This document shows, one piece after another, positions 23,153-34,236 of a stretch of DNA of 64,000 bases (positions are counted from its first letter, which is position 1; each line of letters starts with the position of its first letter). Below the pieces are notes generated by a model. The model had not been told where the DNA came from and searched no databases. It saw only the letters and a list, made by a program, of their open reading frames with translations. Position numbers and translations under genes: made by a program. The DNA is from Blepharisma japonicum. Lineage: Eukaryota; Ciliophora; Heterotrichea; Heterotrichida; Blepharismidae. The stretch covers positions 1-64,000 of the forward strand of contig CATKHK010000001.1 in assembly GCA_949751835.1 (NCBI GenBank), written 5' to 3'.

Positions 23153-23424
23153 ATTCAATATGTATCTCAAACCCAATCTGAGGCTAAGTTATGTTATGAT
23201 TGCATCACAAATTGTGGGTACATTTCTATAAAAGAGTACCAATATGATAATATATGGCTTATTTTTCAGTACAGCTAGGCACTGAAATCCAATACCTGAT
23301 ATCTGGAATTTATTATCTGAGCTAGTAAGTTATTAGAACAATGGAAAAGGTACAGAGGCCTTTTGTCCAATCTTCAAAATCTGTCACTTTTCAAGCAATT
23401 TGTCAAAGCAGAAATGATTGTATC

Positions 23425-23691
23425 CGAATTCACTCTCAAGTGCACTGGAGCCAATGCTAATATTTATTATTTAGCTTAATTGAGTCTTATGATTCTCTCA
23501 GCCCATAATTTAGCTTTATTGAACCTAATGAGCTTTTCAGCTCACATGAAAAATATGGATGCACAAGTAGAGTGATTAATTCAGCGTTTTGGTTAAGACT
23601 AGCACCTTTACCTTCATTTCCTCAATATCAAGTCCATCAAGTGACGATAACAAACTCTAGCAGTAATGAGCTTACCAACATTATTCATTAA
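23425..23691 (+). pseudogene. Relic preceding small gene A (left module)
   Basis: Reads CTGANANIYY, a frame slip, SLIESYDSLSP, a TAA, then FSFIEPNELFSSHEKYGCTS and LAPLPSFPQYQVHQVTITNS up to TAA at 23689. The copy at about 25785-26045 keeps the same slip and the same internal TAA, so both lesions are older than the duplication. Shorter, more decayed relatives lie before the B genes (about 24405-24606 and 26745-26953). Family not recognised. Confidence 0.45.
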
Positions 23692-23762
23692 AGTATTAAC
23701 TTATGATTTTTTGAGCTAAAACTGATATGATTGCGTAATGATTTAATTGCTTAATAATTAAT

Positions 23763-24137
23763 ATGAATATTCAAGCAATTTATGGTCTTTTTGGGCAGAA
23801 AAAAGACAACACTGAAGAAGAAGAAGAAAAAGAAAAAGAAAAAGAAAAGCATAAAAGAAATGAAGAGCAGCACAAGTCTGTGATGGATAAAATTCGACGT
23901 TTAAAAAAATCAAGTACAAGAACACTATCTAATAATGAGATTTGAACGATTTTGGATGATATTTGGAACTCAATCGAATACTCCGTTACACTTGATAAAA
24001 CAAACAAATTAATTGATGACGAACTCCTTCTCTTTTGAAGTTTGAGAAAAGATTATGACTTAAGAGTTGAAATTTATATGAGACAAATATCTGATTCAAG
24101 AGGTTATGACTTATATAAGAAATTGAGAAATTTATAA
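23763..24137 (+). CDS. Small acidic/charged protein, module gene A (left)
   Basis: ATG at 23763 to TAA at 24135, 124 residues with two TGA-Trp. The layout is MNIQAIYGLFGQ, a Glu/Lys repeat (TEEEEEKEKEKEKHKRN), then a helical charged domain with IWNSIEYSVTLDKTNKLIDD and FWSLRKDYDLRVEI. The last motif recurs in all module genes and in a fragment at 42.8 kb, where its Trp is TGG. No known domain. The frame is kept in both A copies although the Glu/Lys run changes length by whole codons, which supports translation. Confidence 0.65.
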
Positions 24138-24676
24138 CTATAAAAATAAGATAAATAAATCAGAAAGCAAAATAAGGGGATCCTCATCTTTATCTTAATT
24201 TGATATTTATTCAAATTGGTAATTTGATTCTAAGAAAATTAGAGAATTATTAAAATTATTTATCCATACATAAGAAACCTTTGATTTAAAATATTGCACT
24301 GCTCAGCTGGTGATCATCTAGGAGTTTTATTTGCTAAATAGTTTTCACATTTTATAAAGTTTGCAAATAGGTTTAATTCGAGCTGTTTTTATATGCTCGC
24401 AAGTGTAATGGAGCAAATACCAATATTTATTATTCGCTTTATAGAACCTTACGACAATGGAAAACGATGATTGCACACGCAAAATAATTAATTCAGTGTT
24501 TTGATTAATGCTACCCACCTATATCTTTGCTTCCTAGACACCAGATCCATATAGTGACGATAATAAAACTCTAGCAATAATTTACTTGCCAGCTTTCTTC
24601 ATTTAAATTATTAACATATTATTTTTGAACTAAAGTGATACTAATTATGCAATGATTCAATTGCTTAATAATTAAT

Positions 24677-24988
24677 ATGAAAATTCAAGCAATTTAGGTT
24701 TTGTTAGAACAGAAAAATAACAACCCTGACGAAGAAAAAGAAAAGCATAAAAGAAATCAAGAGCAACACAATTTTTTGATAGATAAAATTCGATTGCTTA
24801 ATAAATCAAACATAAGATCACTATCTAATAATGAACTTCAAACGACATTCAATGATATTTGGAACTCAATAGAATATTCCGTTACACTTGATAATACAAA
24901 CAAATTGATTGATGACGAAATCTTTTGAAGTTTGAGAAAAGATTATGACTTAAGAATTGATATCTTTGTAAACCAAATATTTGAATAA
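24677..24988 (+). pseudogene. Small-protein gene B (left), broken at codon 7
   Basis: Paralogue of gene A: MKIQAI, then TAG, then VLLEQKNNNPDEEKEKHKRN, DIWNSIEYSVTLDNTNKLID, a TGA-Trp in FWSLRKDYDLRID, and TAA at 24986. Only the early TAG spoils it; no in-frame ATG close downstream is obvious. It may be dead or may use a later start. Confidence 0.6.
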
Positions 24989-25784
24989 AAAGTTCAGAAA
25001 TTAATGAATTTATAGTTATAAAAATAATATAAATCAAAAATATTAATAAAATAGGGGGATCCTGCTTTTATCTAAATTTGATATTATTTAAAATAAAATG
25101 GATTTTTAAAAAATCTTTCAAAATTTTATGTAGATATGTTTTCATATCAGCAAATTAGCAATAAGGTTCAAAGGACTAATACTTGATTATAAATTTTTTT
25201 CAATTATTATTTATTTAAAAAAAATAAAAAATTGAAGTGGATATTGAAATCAAGGATTTGTCATACTATAAAATTTTGACTATTCTTAGACACCGCAGAG
25301 CAAGGTTTTAACAAAAAATAATCTCGGAAATCATTATAAGCAATATGCCAATTAAGCACCTTCAAGTAGTCTCCAGCCTATACAAGTGGGAAAATGCTCC
25401 GCTTGTACCAATTTATATCATACAATATGCTAGCAAACTGGACAATTTCTTGATGATAATGCAATGATGACCTTGACTGAAATATTGGACTATTTTCTAT
25501 TCTATTAATATGGTCTTTCAATTTGTATCTCAAACGCAATTACGAGGATAGTCTATATTATGATTGCATTGCAAATTGCAGGTACATTTCTATAAAAGAT
25601 ACCAATATGATAATATGTAGCTTATTTTTCAGTGCAGCTAGGTACTGAAATCCCATACCTGATATCTGGAATTTATTTATCTGAGCCAGTAAGTTATTAG
25701 AGCAATGGAAAAGGTATAGAGGCCTTTTGTCCCATCTTCAAAGTCAGCCACTTTTCAAGCAGTTTGTCAAAGCAGAAATGATTG

Positions 25785-26045
25785 TATCCAAGTGCACTGG
25801 AGCCAATACTAATATTTATTATTTAGCTTAATTGAGCCTTACGATTCTCTCAGCCCATAATTCAGCTTTATTGAACCTAATGAACTTCCCAGCCCATATG
25901 AAAAATATGGGTGAACAAGTAAAGTGATTAATTCAGTGTTTTGGCTAAGACTAGCACCTTTACCTTCATTTCCTCAATATCAAGTCCATCAAGTAAAAAT
26001 AACAAACTCTAGCAGTAATGAGCTTACCAACATTATTCATTTAAG
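25785..26045 (+). pseudogene. Relic preceding small gene A (right module)
   Basis: Same content as the left relic (TNIYY, slip, SLIEPYDSLSP, TAA, FSFIEPNELPSPYEKYGWTS with a TGA-Trp, and LAPLPSFPQYQVHQVKITNS). The shared lesions indicate it was already broken when the module duplicated. Confidence 0.45.
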
Positions 26046-26113
26046 TATTTACTTATGATTTTTTGAGCTAAAACTGAGATGACTGTTTATGATTTAATTG
26101 CTTAATAATTAAT

Positions 26114-26482
26114 ATGAATATTCAAGCAATTTATGGTTTGTTTGGTCAGAATAAAGACAACACTGAAGAAGAAGAAGAAGAAGAAAAAGAAAAGCATAAA
26201 AGAAATGAAGAGCAGCACAAGTTTGTGATGGATAAAATTCGACTTTTTAAAAAATCAAGTACAAGGACACTATCTAATAATGAGCTTTGAACGATTTTGG
26301 ATGATATTTGGAACTCAATCGAATATTCCGTTACACTTGATAAAACAAACAAATTGATTGATGACGAACTCCTTCTCTTTTGAAGTTTGAGAAAAGATTA
26401 TGATTTAAGAGTTGAAATTTATAAGTATCAAATATCTAAATCAAGAAGCTTGAACTTATATAAGAAAATTAGAAATTTATAA
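26114..26482 (+). CDS. Small acidic/charged protein, module gene A (right)
   Basis: ATG at 26114 to TAA at 26480, 122 residues. Same layout as the left copy: MNIQAIYGLFGQ, an acidic run two codons shorter, IWNSIEYSVTLDKTNKLIDD, FWSLRKDYDLRVEI, end KKIRNL. Two Trp are TGA. Differences from the left copy are substitutions and whole-codon changes only, so both A copies look functional while both B copies are broken. Confidence 0.65.
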
Positions 26483-27024
26483 CTATAAAAATAAGATAAA
26501 TAAATCAGAATGCAAAATAAGGGGATCCTCATCTTTTATCTTAATTTGATATTTATTCAAATTGGCAATTTGATTCCAGCTTAAGAAAATTGGAGAATTA
26601 TTAAAATTATTTAGGCATACATAAGAAACATTTGATTTAAAATATTGCAATGCTTAGCTGGTGATCATCTAGGAGTTTTATTTGCTAAAACAGTTTTCGC
26701 ATTTTATAAAGTTTGCAAATAGGTTTAATTCGAGCTGTTTATATATGTTTGCAAGCGTACTGGAGACAATACCAATATTTATTATTCGCTTTATAGAACC
26801 TTACGGCTATACGGGAAACAGTGATTGCACACGAAAATGATTAATTCAGTTTTGATTAATGTTACCCACCTATATCTTTCACCTTCAACACCAGATCCAT
26901 ATAGTGACGATAATAAAACTCGAGCAGTAGTTTGCTTGCCAACTTTCTTCATTTATGTTATTAACATATTTTTTTGAACTAAAGTGGTACTAATTGTGAA
27001 ATGATTTAATTTTTAATAATTAAT

Positions 27025-27300
27025 ATGAAAATGCAAGCAATTTATGTTTTGTTTGAATAGAAAAATCACAATCTGAAGAAAAGGATAAAAGAAATGAAGA
27101 GCAACACAAGTTTGTGATAGATAAAATTAGATTGTTTAATAAATCAAGCACAAGATCGCTATCTGGTAATGAGCTTTCAACGAGTTTGAATGATATTTAG
27201 AACTCAATAAAATATTGCGTTACACTTGATAATACAAACAAATTGATTGATGACGAAATCCTTTTGAAGTCCGAGATAAGATTATGACTTAAGAGTTGAT
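27025..27300 (+). pseudogene. Small-protein gene B (right), multiply broken
   Basis: Starts MKMQAIYVLFE, then TAG at codon 12, loss of part of the acidic run with a frameshift, a TAG in place of the Trp codon of D-I-W-N-S, and further shifts before the FWSLRKDYDL remnant. The lesions differ from those of the left B copy (its TAG is at codon 7), so the two B genes died separately or the left one is only marginally damaged. Confidence 0.65.
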
Positions 27301-27757
27301 ATCTTTGGAAATTAATGAACCTTATCATTATAAAAATAATATAAATCAAAATATTAATAAAATAGGGGGATCCTGCTTTTATCTAAAATTGATATTATTT
27401 AAAATAAAATGGATTTTTAAAACCTTTCAAAATTTTATGTAGATATTTTTTCATATAAGGATCAAAGGGCTAATATTTGTTATAAATTTGTTTGCAATTA
27501 TTATTTCTAAAACATTAAAAACATGAAGTGGAAATTATGGAGGTCAAGATTTTGTTGTGTTATATAAAATTTTGACTATTCTTAAACATCTCAGAGCAAG
27601 GTTTTAACAACAAATAATCTCGGAAATTATTATAACTAATGTGCCAATTAGGAACTCTCAAGTAGTCTCCAACTTATGCAAGAATGGAAAAATGCTCTGC
27701 TTGTAGCAATTTATATCATATAATATGCTAGCAAACTGGACAATTTCTTGATGATAA

Positions 27758-28548
27758 ATTCTTATTCAAGACAAAGTAATTTAAATAAGACTAATGTTTC
27801 TAAAATTTAATTTTGTGAGAGAAAAGATTAATAAAATTAATTTTTCAATAAAACTTCATCAAGGCACATAAAAGTCAGCCTTTAGAAATAACTGGCCAAT
27901 TTTGTTGATTCAAAGGTTTATCATAGAGCTCAGTCACTTTCTAGCTGAAAGATCTTGCCTGTTGATAATTTTTCCTTTTTAAAATTCTCTTAATAGCTCC
28001 ATAATCTTGCAATCATTAAATTAAAATTTATAATTACTCTGCTCATCAACACTATTATTACAATCTCATATATGCATTTAATTGTTTGATATCTTAAACC
28101 CTAATTTTAAGGCTTTAATCCGTTAATTAAGATATTCCTTCCTAATTTCCTACATGTATAAAATGCAAAGATATAAGACTTAAAGCTTTTAATAGACTGA
28201 GAAGGTTTATCAGGAATGATGTAGAAAGAATTCCATTACATAAGCGACTAATTGCTGATGAATCGGAAATAATAAGAATCATTCACATTAGAGAACTTTA
28301 GTGGTAATTGATAGGATTACAAAGAATGATTTATTTGAATTTTATGACTTGGTAGGTCTTCAAGACCTAATAACAAGTATGTACGATTGGAAAGAGATTT
28401 TCTGGAAGAAATTCGTTCCGAATTGTGTGAGGGAGAACTAGAAGTGCTAGAGAATTTATTGAAATGGCCAGACTTTAGATCTTAAGACCGTAATTTAATT
28501 TTAGTTTAGTTTAATATTTAAATAATTAAAAATATCCGTTTTGCTTAA
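27758..28548. other. Spacer with a short coding-like remnant
   Basis: Mostly AT-rich. On the plus strand about 28295-28485 reads LVVIDRITKNDLFEFYDLVG, changes frame, and ends YVRLERDFLEEIRSEL .. ENLLKWPDFRS before TAA. No start is visible. The frame change falls near a small palindrome (AGGTCTTCAAGACCT). Likely the tail of a decayed gene. Confidence 0.35.
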
Positions 28549-29391
28549 ATGGAAGAAAACTCTAATGAAGTCGATATAAGAAGCGTATCTGAAATTACTC
28601 CCTTAGTCAACGATACTCGCAGAGAATTTCGAAATGCAATTGGAGAAGCTGTCTATGTTAGCTATATTTCATCAAACAGCTTTATTTTCATTCTTTTTTC
28701 CTTATGCACTGCAAAAGTAAATTTAATTTAGCTTATCACTTGTGTAACGATTTTTCATTATGCTAAAACTGACACTGATACCCCACTCGGCACTTTTATT
28801 ATTGGAAATTTAATAATTGATGCTTTATTTATGTTTATTCTTGGGCTGAAATATTTATCTAATGAATTCGACTTATCAATGACAGTTAAGAAAAATTTAC
28901 TTATCGCGCACAGTATAGTAGGACTGTAATATATAATTAGAGGCTATTTTATATGGCTTGTAATAGGAAACTACTGGTTTTATACTTGTGATGGGTGCTT
29001 TGACGATGCTCCTTTATTAACTTGGCTTGCTTTTAGCTTAATATTTTTAGGGTATATGTATTTCTGTATGCCTGTATTTTTGTGCATTGGGATGTGCATA
29101 TGCTTTCCTGTTACTCTTGTGGTTTTGATACTTTTAAAAGTAAAAGGACAAAAGCATGCCAGTGAATCATTGATAAATAAGCTTAAAGTCCAAAGTTTTA
29201 GCTCAGAAAATCATATAGGAGAGACTGCCTGTACAATTTGCTCCTATGAATTTGTAGAAGGGGACTCTATTATTGTCCTGCCTTGTGACTCAAGACATTT
29301 CTTCCACGAGACCTGCTGCAAGCAATGGCTTAGAATAAAATCAGCATGTCCGTTTTGTCGAAAACAAATAACTGAAGATAATATTAATTAG
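28549..29391 (+). CDS. Multi-pass membrane RING-H2 ubiquitin ligase (3 exons)
   Basis: Exons 28549-28716, 28732-28925 and 28941-29391, joined by two 15-nt introns (GTAAATTTAATTTAG and GTAATATATAATTAG), give 270 residues. Four to five hydrophobic segments fill residues about 35-195. The C-terminus holds a RING-H2 finger: C-x2-C-x14-C-x3-H-x3-H-x2-C-x10-C-x2-C in CTICSYEF .. PFC. This arrangement fits membrane-anchored E3 ligases of the RNF13/RNFT or plant ATL type, facing the cytosol. No substrate can be inferred. Convergent with the next gene, whose stop is 17 bases away. Confidence 0.88.
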
Positions 29392-29408
29392 CATTTTTTT
29401 TATATAGC

Positions 29409-30512
29409 TTAATTAGTTTTCAACTTAATCCAATGGAAAGAGTCATCTGACTCCTTATGATCTTCTTCACCAAATACAGATGATAGTAATATTGGCAAAA
29501 GATATGTGTGGGCAAACCCAAATGTGTATCTGTGAATACTCAACACAAAAATAAGAACGAGACCGTTTAAATTTTCAAGAATCATGCGGTCGATAGATTT
29601 TAATGATTCCATCAACGCATAATGTAGGAAGACAGACATGATAGGTAGAATAATGTTGTACTTGGGGTGGGCTTTATTTTTCAAAAAATAGACACCAATA
29701 ATCATTCCGGCAATAAACATCACAAGATTGGTTTCCCCAAAACTTTTTATCATCGGACTATATACCGATAGCCCAGTATGGCATCTTTCTCTATATTTCT
29801 CGCTCCAGCTTGGGTTCCATAAAGGATTTCTGTACTCGTATATGCAAGCTCCAAATATCAATCCAGCAGCCAATACTGCATGTGTCTGAAAAACCAAATT
29901 AGTTTGATTCTTTAAGCTTTTAATGTACTCCAGGGTGTTAGGGTGTAAAAGAATTGCTACAACCAGTGCTGCATATGAATACCCCAAAAGAACTTGGAAA
30001 TGAAAGTGGACGCCAATATACACCCTGTCAATAGCCGTAATTATAGATACAAAAATAACGATTATTGTTCTCCAGAGCTTGGAATCTGCAGTTTTAATCC
30101 ATATATAGCCTAAAATAAATAAACCTCCGCCAGCTGACATAGCGTGGCCTGAAGGTGTTCCAAAATCCTTTGGGCATTCTTCTCCTTCTAAATTTGAATA
30201 TTTCCAAAAAGGCCTAGGATGCGCAAATTCCATTTTAAGGGCCCCAGAAATGCAGACGCCGAGCAATCCACATATCATACCTAATAATCCTATGTCTCTT
30301 TTGCCAATTAGGAAAAGTGTGCCACTTATAAGGAGAAAACCAACGCCTGTAACCTTTCCTACATAACTAAAAATATATTCGATTGTTTCGTTATCTCTTT
30401 TTTGCAGCCATCTTGTTAAGCTTGCGCTGGAATCTTCAAGGTCATCTTCTTTGAAAATTGCTATAATAGTAAGCACTAAAGCAAGTAAAGCAAAAAACAA
30501 AATGGTTTTCAT
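29409..30512 (-). CDS. PAP2-family membrane phosphatase, glucose-6-phosphatase-like
   Basis: 367 residues with an N-terminal hydrophobic segment and about eight further membrane spans. The three PAP2 signature motifs are present in order: K-x6-R-P (KMEFAHPRP), PSGH (GTPSGHAMS) and a third motif R-x5-H-x3-(D/Q) (RVYIGVHFHFQ). The family hydrolyses phosphomonoesters through a phospho-His intermediate; the His of PSGH and the His of motif 3 are there. Overall length and nine-span topology suit glucose-6-phosphatase-like or sphingosine-phosphate phosphatase-like ER enzymes. Motif 3 has Gln where Asp is usual. Substrate uncertain. Confidence 0.85.
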   Translation of the reverse strand: MKTILFFALLALVLTIIAIFKEDDLEDSSASLTRWLQKRDNETIEYIFSYVGKVTGVGFLLISGTLFLIGKRDIGLLGMICGLLGVCISGALKMEFAHPRPFWKYSNLEGEECPKDFGTPSGHAMSAGGGLFILGYIWIKTADSKLWRTIIVIFVSIITAIDRVYIGVHFHFQVLLGYSYAALVVAILLHPNTLEYIKSLKNQTNLVFQTHAVLAAGLIFGACIYEYRNPLWNPSWSEKYRERCHTGLSVYSPMIKSFGETNLVMFIAGMIIGVYFLKNKAHPKYNIILPIMSVFLHYALMESLKSIDRMILENLNGLVLIFVLSIHRYTFGFAHTYLLPILLSSVFGEEDHKESDDSFHWIKLKTN

Positions 30513-31507
30513 TGGATTATTATTAGATATATAATGGATAGCTATTATAATTGATAAATTTTAAATTCTCTTATTAAGTTTACCATATCATTAAGAAAAT
30601 TAAAGTAGGTTATAAACTTGTGAATGAATTGCTCATAGGAAGATGAAGTTTAAATATAATATGGAATATGATTACTGGCTATTTATTAGTATTTGTATAG
30701 ATTCTTTGGGAAATAGGGGTTTAAGAAATTTTATTTCAAAATTTTGGTGCAGAAAGGATGGTCTTTTCTTATAATTGCATAAAGTTTACTGTAACTATCG
30801 CTAATATGATTTAGATGAAATTATTTTCGCTCGTCAAATAATTGATTTAAATTCTTTTCAATAGTTATATTTTGAACCTCTTAAATAAAAAAATTGCTGG
30901 TTTGGCTTTTTCTGCTTGATCAGCTTAGAGAATCATTTGGAGTGAAGCTATCTGTATGAAATATGTCCTATGAGATTCAGCTAATTCACCACCATAGCAG
31001 TCAATCAGAAAATTGCTATTTGTTTAGGTCCATCAAAAAATGTGAAATGAGTTTTCATTTATCATTCGTCCAATTATTGTTGCTTAATTTAACTGAATTT
31101 CGCAGCTATAAAATTCATTGGAATAAAGAACTTATCATTTCGAATATCAATTAAGCTTCAGGTCTTGAAAATTTTTACCCAGCTGCATTGCTTGTGAATT
31201 TTAAAAGTATGTGGGACCTAAACTATCCATTTGGCAAGCTTAAATTATTGCAAGGCTATTTCTTTTTCTTTTGAAAATAGTTAGCACTAATAGCTTCTGT
31301 ATTGAAAATAAGATATATAGAGGGTCTCATTTAGATCTCTAACTATGCCAAATTTTGGTTTTTATTCATATCTAAATATCAGTCAAAATTTATTTTTCCA
31401 AAATTTCTTTGCACTAAATCATGCCTTCTTGCAAAACTGATAAAGATTCTCCTGATCGCGGCCAAGCTCTCTATTTTGCAAATATTTATAAAATTTTGTA
31501 AATTAAA
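30513..31507. other. Spacer, no supported gene
   Basis: About 1 kb. A plus-strand frame at 30969-31154 starting in ATGAGATTCAGC context has unremarkable composition and no TGA-Trp support. I see nothing convincing. Confidence 0.45.
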
Positions 31508-34228
31508 ATGGGACACCATTCTAGAAGCCACCACCATTCAAGACACAGATCGCGAGATCGCCGCTCTCATTCTCGAGATCATTCATCTGAGCGCAAGCAC
31601 CGTAAGAGTGACTCTCGGCATAGGAATCATAGAAAAAGCAAAAGAACAAGCGAAGAGCGAGAATTGCGCAAAAAACAAGAACGTCTTGCCAAGGCCAGAA
31701 TTCTGCTTCTTCAAGAGGAAGAAGAAGCCGATATGCTCCCTATGGCACAAGACGCTTCAAAAGATGTGCAAAGCTCTGAGAATCCTTCTCAGCAGGACCG
31801 CTTTCGTGACGAACTGGAGTTTGATGAAGAAATGCCAATTCACCCTGTAAAAGATCTGAGCTCAGAAATCGACCCTCTCGACCAATATATGATGGAAATC
31901 GACAAAGAAGCAGTCCCACAAGAAGGCAAAGCAAGAAACCAACAAATTGATGAGGTAGATGAAGAAATAGATGAAGACGGCCTAGATGAAGACGAATATC
32001 ATATGCAATTTCTCCAAGCTTTCACTAAAAAAGAAAATCTTGTCCAAGAAAACGATAAAAAACCTGAAGTCTTGTTTGAGGAAGAAGGAGAAACTGCATG
32101 GGACATGCTACTAGAAAACGACGAAACTGAAGAATTTTTAAAAAAGGTAAAAAATATATAGCAAAGAAAAATACAAGACAAACGAACCCTGCCTACGATT
32201 GACCACTCTCAGATACAGTACGAACCTTTTAGGAAAGATTTGTATATACCTTGTAAAGAACTTGCCAATCTTGAGTACGAAGATTTGCAGCAAATGCGAG
32301 AAGATATCGGAGACATAAAGGTCAGAGGCAAAAGATGCCCAGCACCAATAATTAATTGGTTTCAATGTGGGCTAAGTGATAAAATGCTAGGGGTGCTGGA
32401 CAAAAAACAGTTTAAAGGCCCATTCGCTATACAATCTCAAGTAATCCCTATATAGGCGATCCCAGCAATAATGGCAGGACGAGATGTAATTGGAATTGCA
32501 GAGACAGGCTCAGGCAAGACTTTAGCTTATTTATTACCAATGTTCCGTCATATTTTAGACCAAAGACCTCTAGAAGACGGTGATGGTCCAATAGCTTTAA
32601 TCCTAGCTCCTACCAGAGAGTTGGCTTTTCAGATCTACGCAGAGGCAAAATCATTCTGCAAACACCTCAATTTACGCTGTGTATGTGTATATGGAGGCTC
32701 AGGGGTTTCAACCCAGCTTTCAGACCTAAAAAGAGGCGCTGAAATAGTAGTCTGCACCCCTGGGAGAATGATTGACGTCCTTTGCCTAAGTAACAGTAAA
32801 ATTACCAACCTCAGAAGAGTCACCTATTTAGTAATCGACGAAGCTGACCGTATGTTTGACATGGGCTTCGAGCCACAAATAAGCAAAATCGTCGAAAATA
32901 CCCGCCCTGATCGTCAAACAGTTATGTTTTCTGCTACATTTCCTCGCTCAGTCGAAAAGCTTGCCAAACAAATTTTAGTAAAGCCAGTAGAAATAGTTGT
33001 AGGAGGCAGAAACAAGACTTGCGACACTATAGACCAGTTTGTAGAGGTTATCGAAGAGGACGAAAAGTTTAATAGGCTGCTAGAAATCCTTGAAGAGTGG
33101 TATGGAAATGGCAGCATTTTGATTTTTGTAGAGCGGCATGACGAAGCTGACGAACTATTTAAGGACTTAATTAAAGAAGGCTATGAGTGCTTAGTCCTTC
33201 ATGGCGGGCACGACCAAGTTGACAGAGATTTCACCATCTCTGACTTCAAAAAAGGAGAAAAGACTTTAATGGTAGCTACTTCTTTAGCAGCCCGAGGGCT
33301 TGATATAAAGCAGCTTAATCTCGTCGTAAACTACCGATGTCCAAACCACATGGAAGACTATATACACAGAATTGGTAGAACAGGCCGCGCAGGTAATAAA
33401 GGTACAGCCATTACTTTTATAACAAAAGAAGAAAAAAAGTATGCGTGGGAGCTTATCAAGGTGTTGGAAGCGTCAAACCAAGACATTTCAGAAGACTTGC
33501 TAGACCTTTCACTAGAATTTAAGCAGATGGTCGATTCTGGGGAGGCAAAGCCATATAGGTCAAGAGGATTTAGAGGGAAAGGATTTAAGTTTACTGGAGA
33601 AGAGAAGGAAAAAGTCAAAGAAAATAGAAAAAAATCGAAAAAAGACTATGTTTTTAGTGACAGTGATACTGATGTCTCTGATGTTGAAGACTCAAAACAA
33701 CTCAAAAAGTCTGAAATGACGATTGCGGATTTCATAAAAGACCCAAAAATTAAGGCTGCGGCTATGTCTGCTGCACAGACTGCAGCTAAGGCTGCAATAA
33801 TGAGTGGAAACTCCCACAATGCGCTAAAAGCAGCTAAAGAAGCTATTGAATTAATTGTCCTGCAAATGAAAAACCAGCCAACACCTGAAGAATCCTTAGA
33901 AAATGTCCTTAAAATCAGAGATGAATGGGCTGCCAAGATAGCAGAAAGCACTGGAAAAGTATTTGTTGAATTAGATATCAATGATTATCCTTTGTCTGCA
34001 AGAACAAGAGTCATGAGCCGGGACTATTTGAATACCATTAACGACCTGACTGGGTGCACGGTAAGTGTAAGGGGCACTTACGTTGACCCAAGCAAGAAAA
34101 CTGGGATTGGGCAAAGAAGACTTCACTTGTTCATAGAAGGACCGAGCAAGATGCACTGCAATAACGCTCGTAACGAAATCAAAAGGTTTTTAGAAGACTT
34201 AAGCCCATCGTTGGCGATTACTTATTAA
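31508..34228 (+). CDS. DDX46: DEAD-box RNA helicase, Prp5/DDX46-like (3 exons)
   Basis: ATP-dependent helicase that remodels U2 snRNP at the branch site in early spliceosome assembly. Exons 31508-32146, 32162-32440 and 32456-34228 (15-nt introns GTAAAAAATATATAG and GTAATCCCTATATAG) give 896 residues. The N-terminus is an Arg/Ser/His-rich RS-like region, then an acidic segment. The core has the Q motif (FAIQSQAIP), AETGSGKT, PTREL, TPGR, VIDEADRMFD, FSATFP, ARGLD and HRIGRTGRAG. The C-terminus carries a KH-like region ending in an R-x2-L-x-L-F-I-E-G stretch, as in DDX46/Prp5. Intron 2 falls inside the Q motif. The next gene converges with stops only 8 bases apart. Confidence 0.93.
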
Positions 34229-34236
34229 ACTTTTAC

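Larger units (their letters stand above)
23090..25462 (+). repeat. 2.35-kb tandem module, left copy
   Basis: Starts near GATGACTTTGACTGAAGCATTGG and ends near CTGGACAATTTCTTGATGAT; the same order recurs at about 25463-27755. Each module holds an upstream coding-like relic, an intact small gene (A), a second relic and a broken small gene (B). Corresponding start codons are offset by 2351 (A) and 2348 (B) bases. Confidence 0.8.
25463..27757 (+). repeat. 2.35-kb tandem module, right copy
   Basis: Repeats the left module in order and orientation with moderate divergence. Homology ends near CTGGACAATTTCTTGATGAT at about 27757, after which the sequence is unrelated. Confidence 0.8.

Noticed and set aside
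30969-31154. Plus-strand ORF of about 60 codons
   Set aside because: No domain, no paralogue, no TGA-Trp evidence; composition is compatible with chance.
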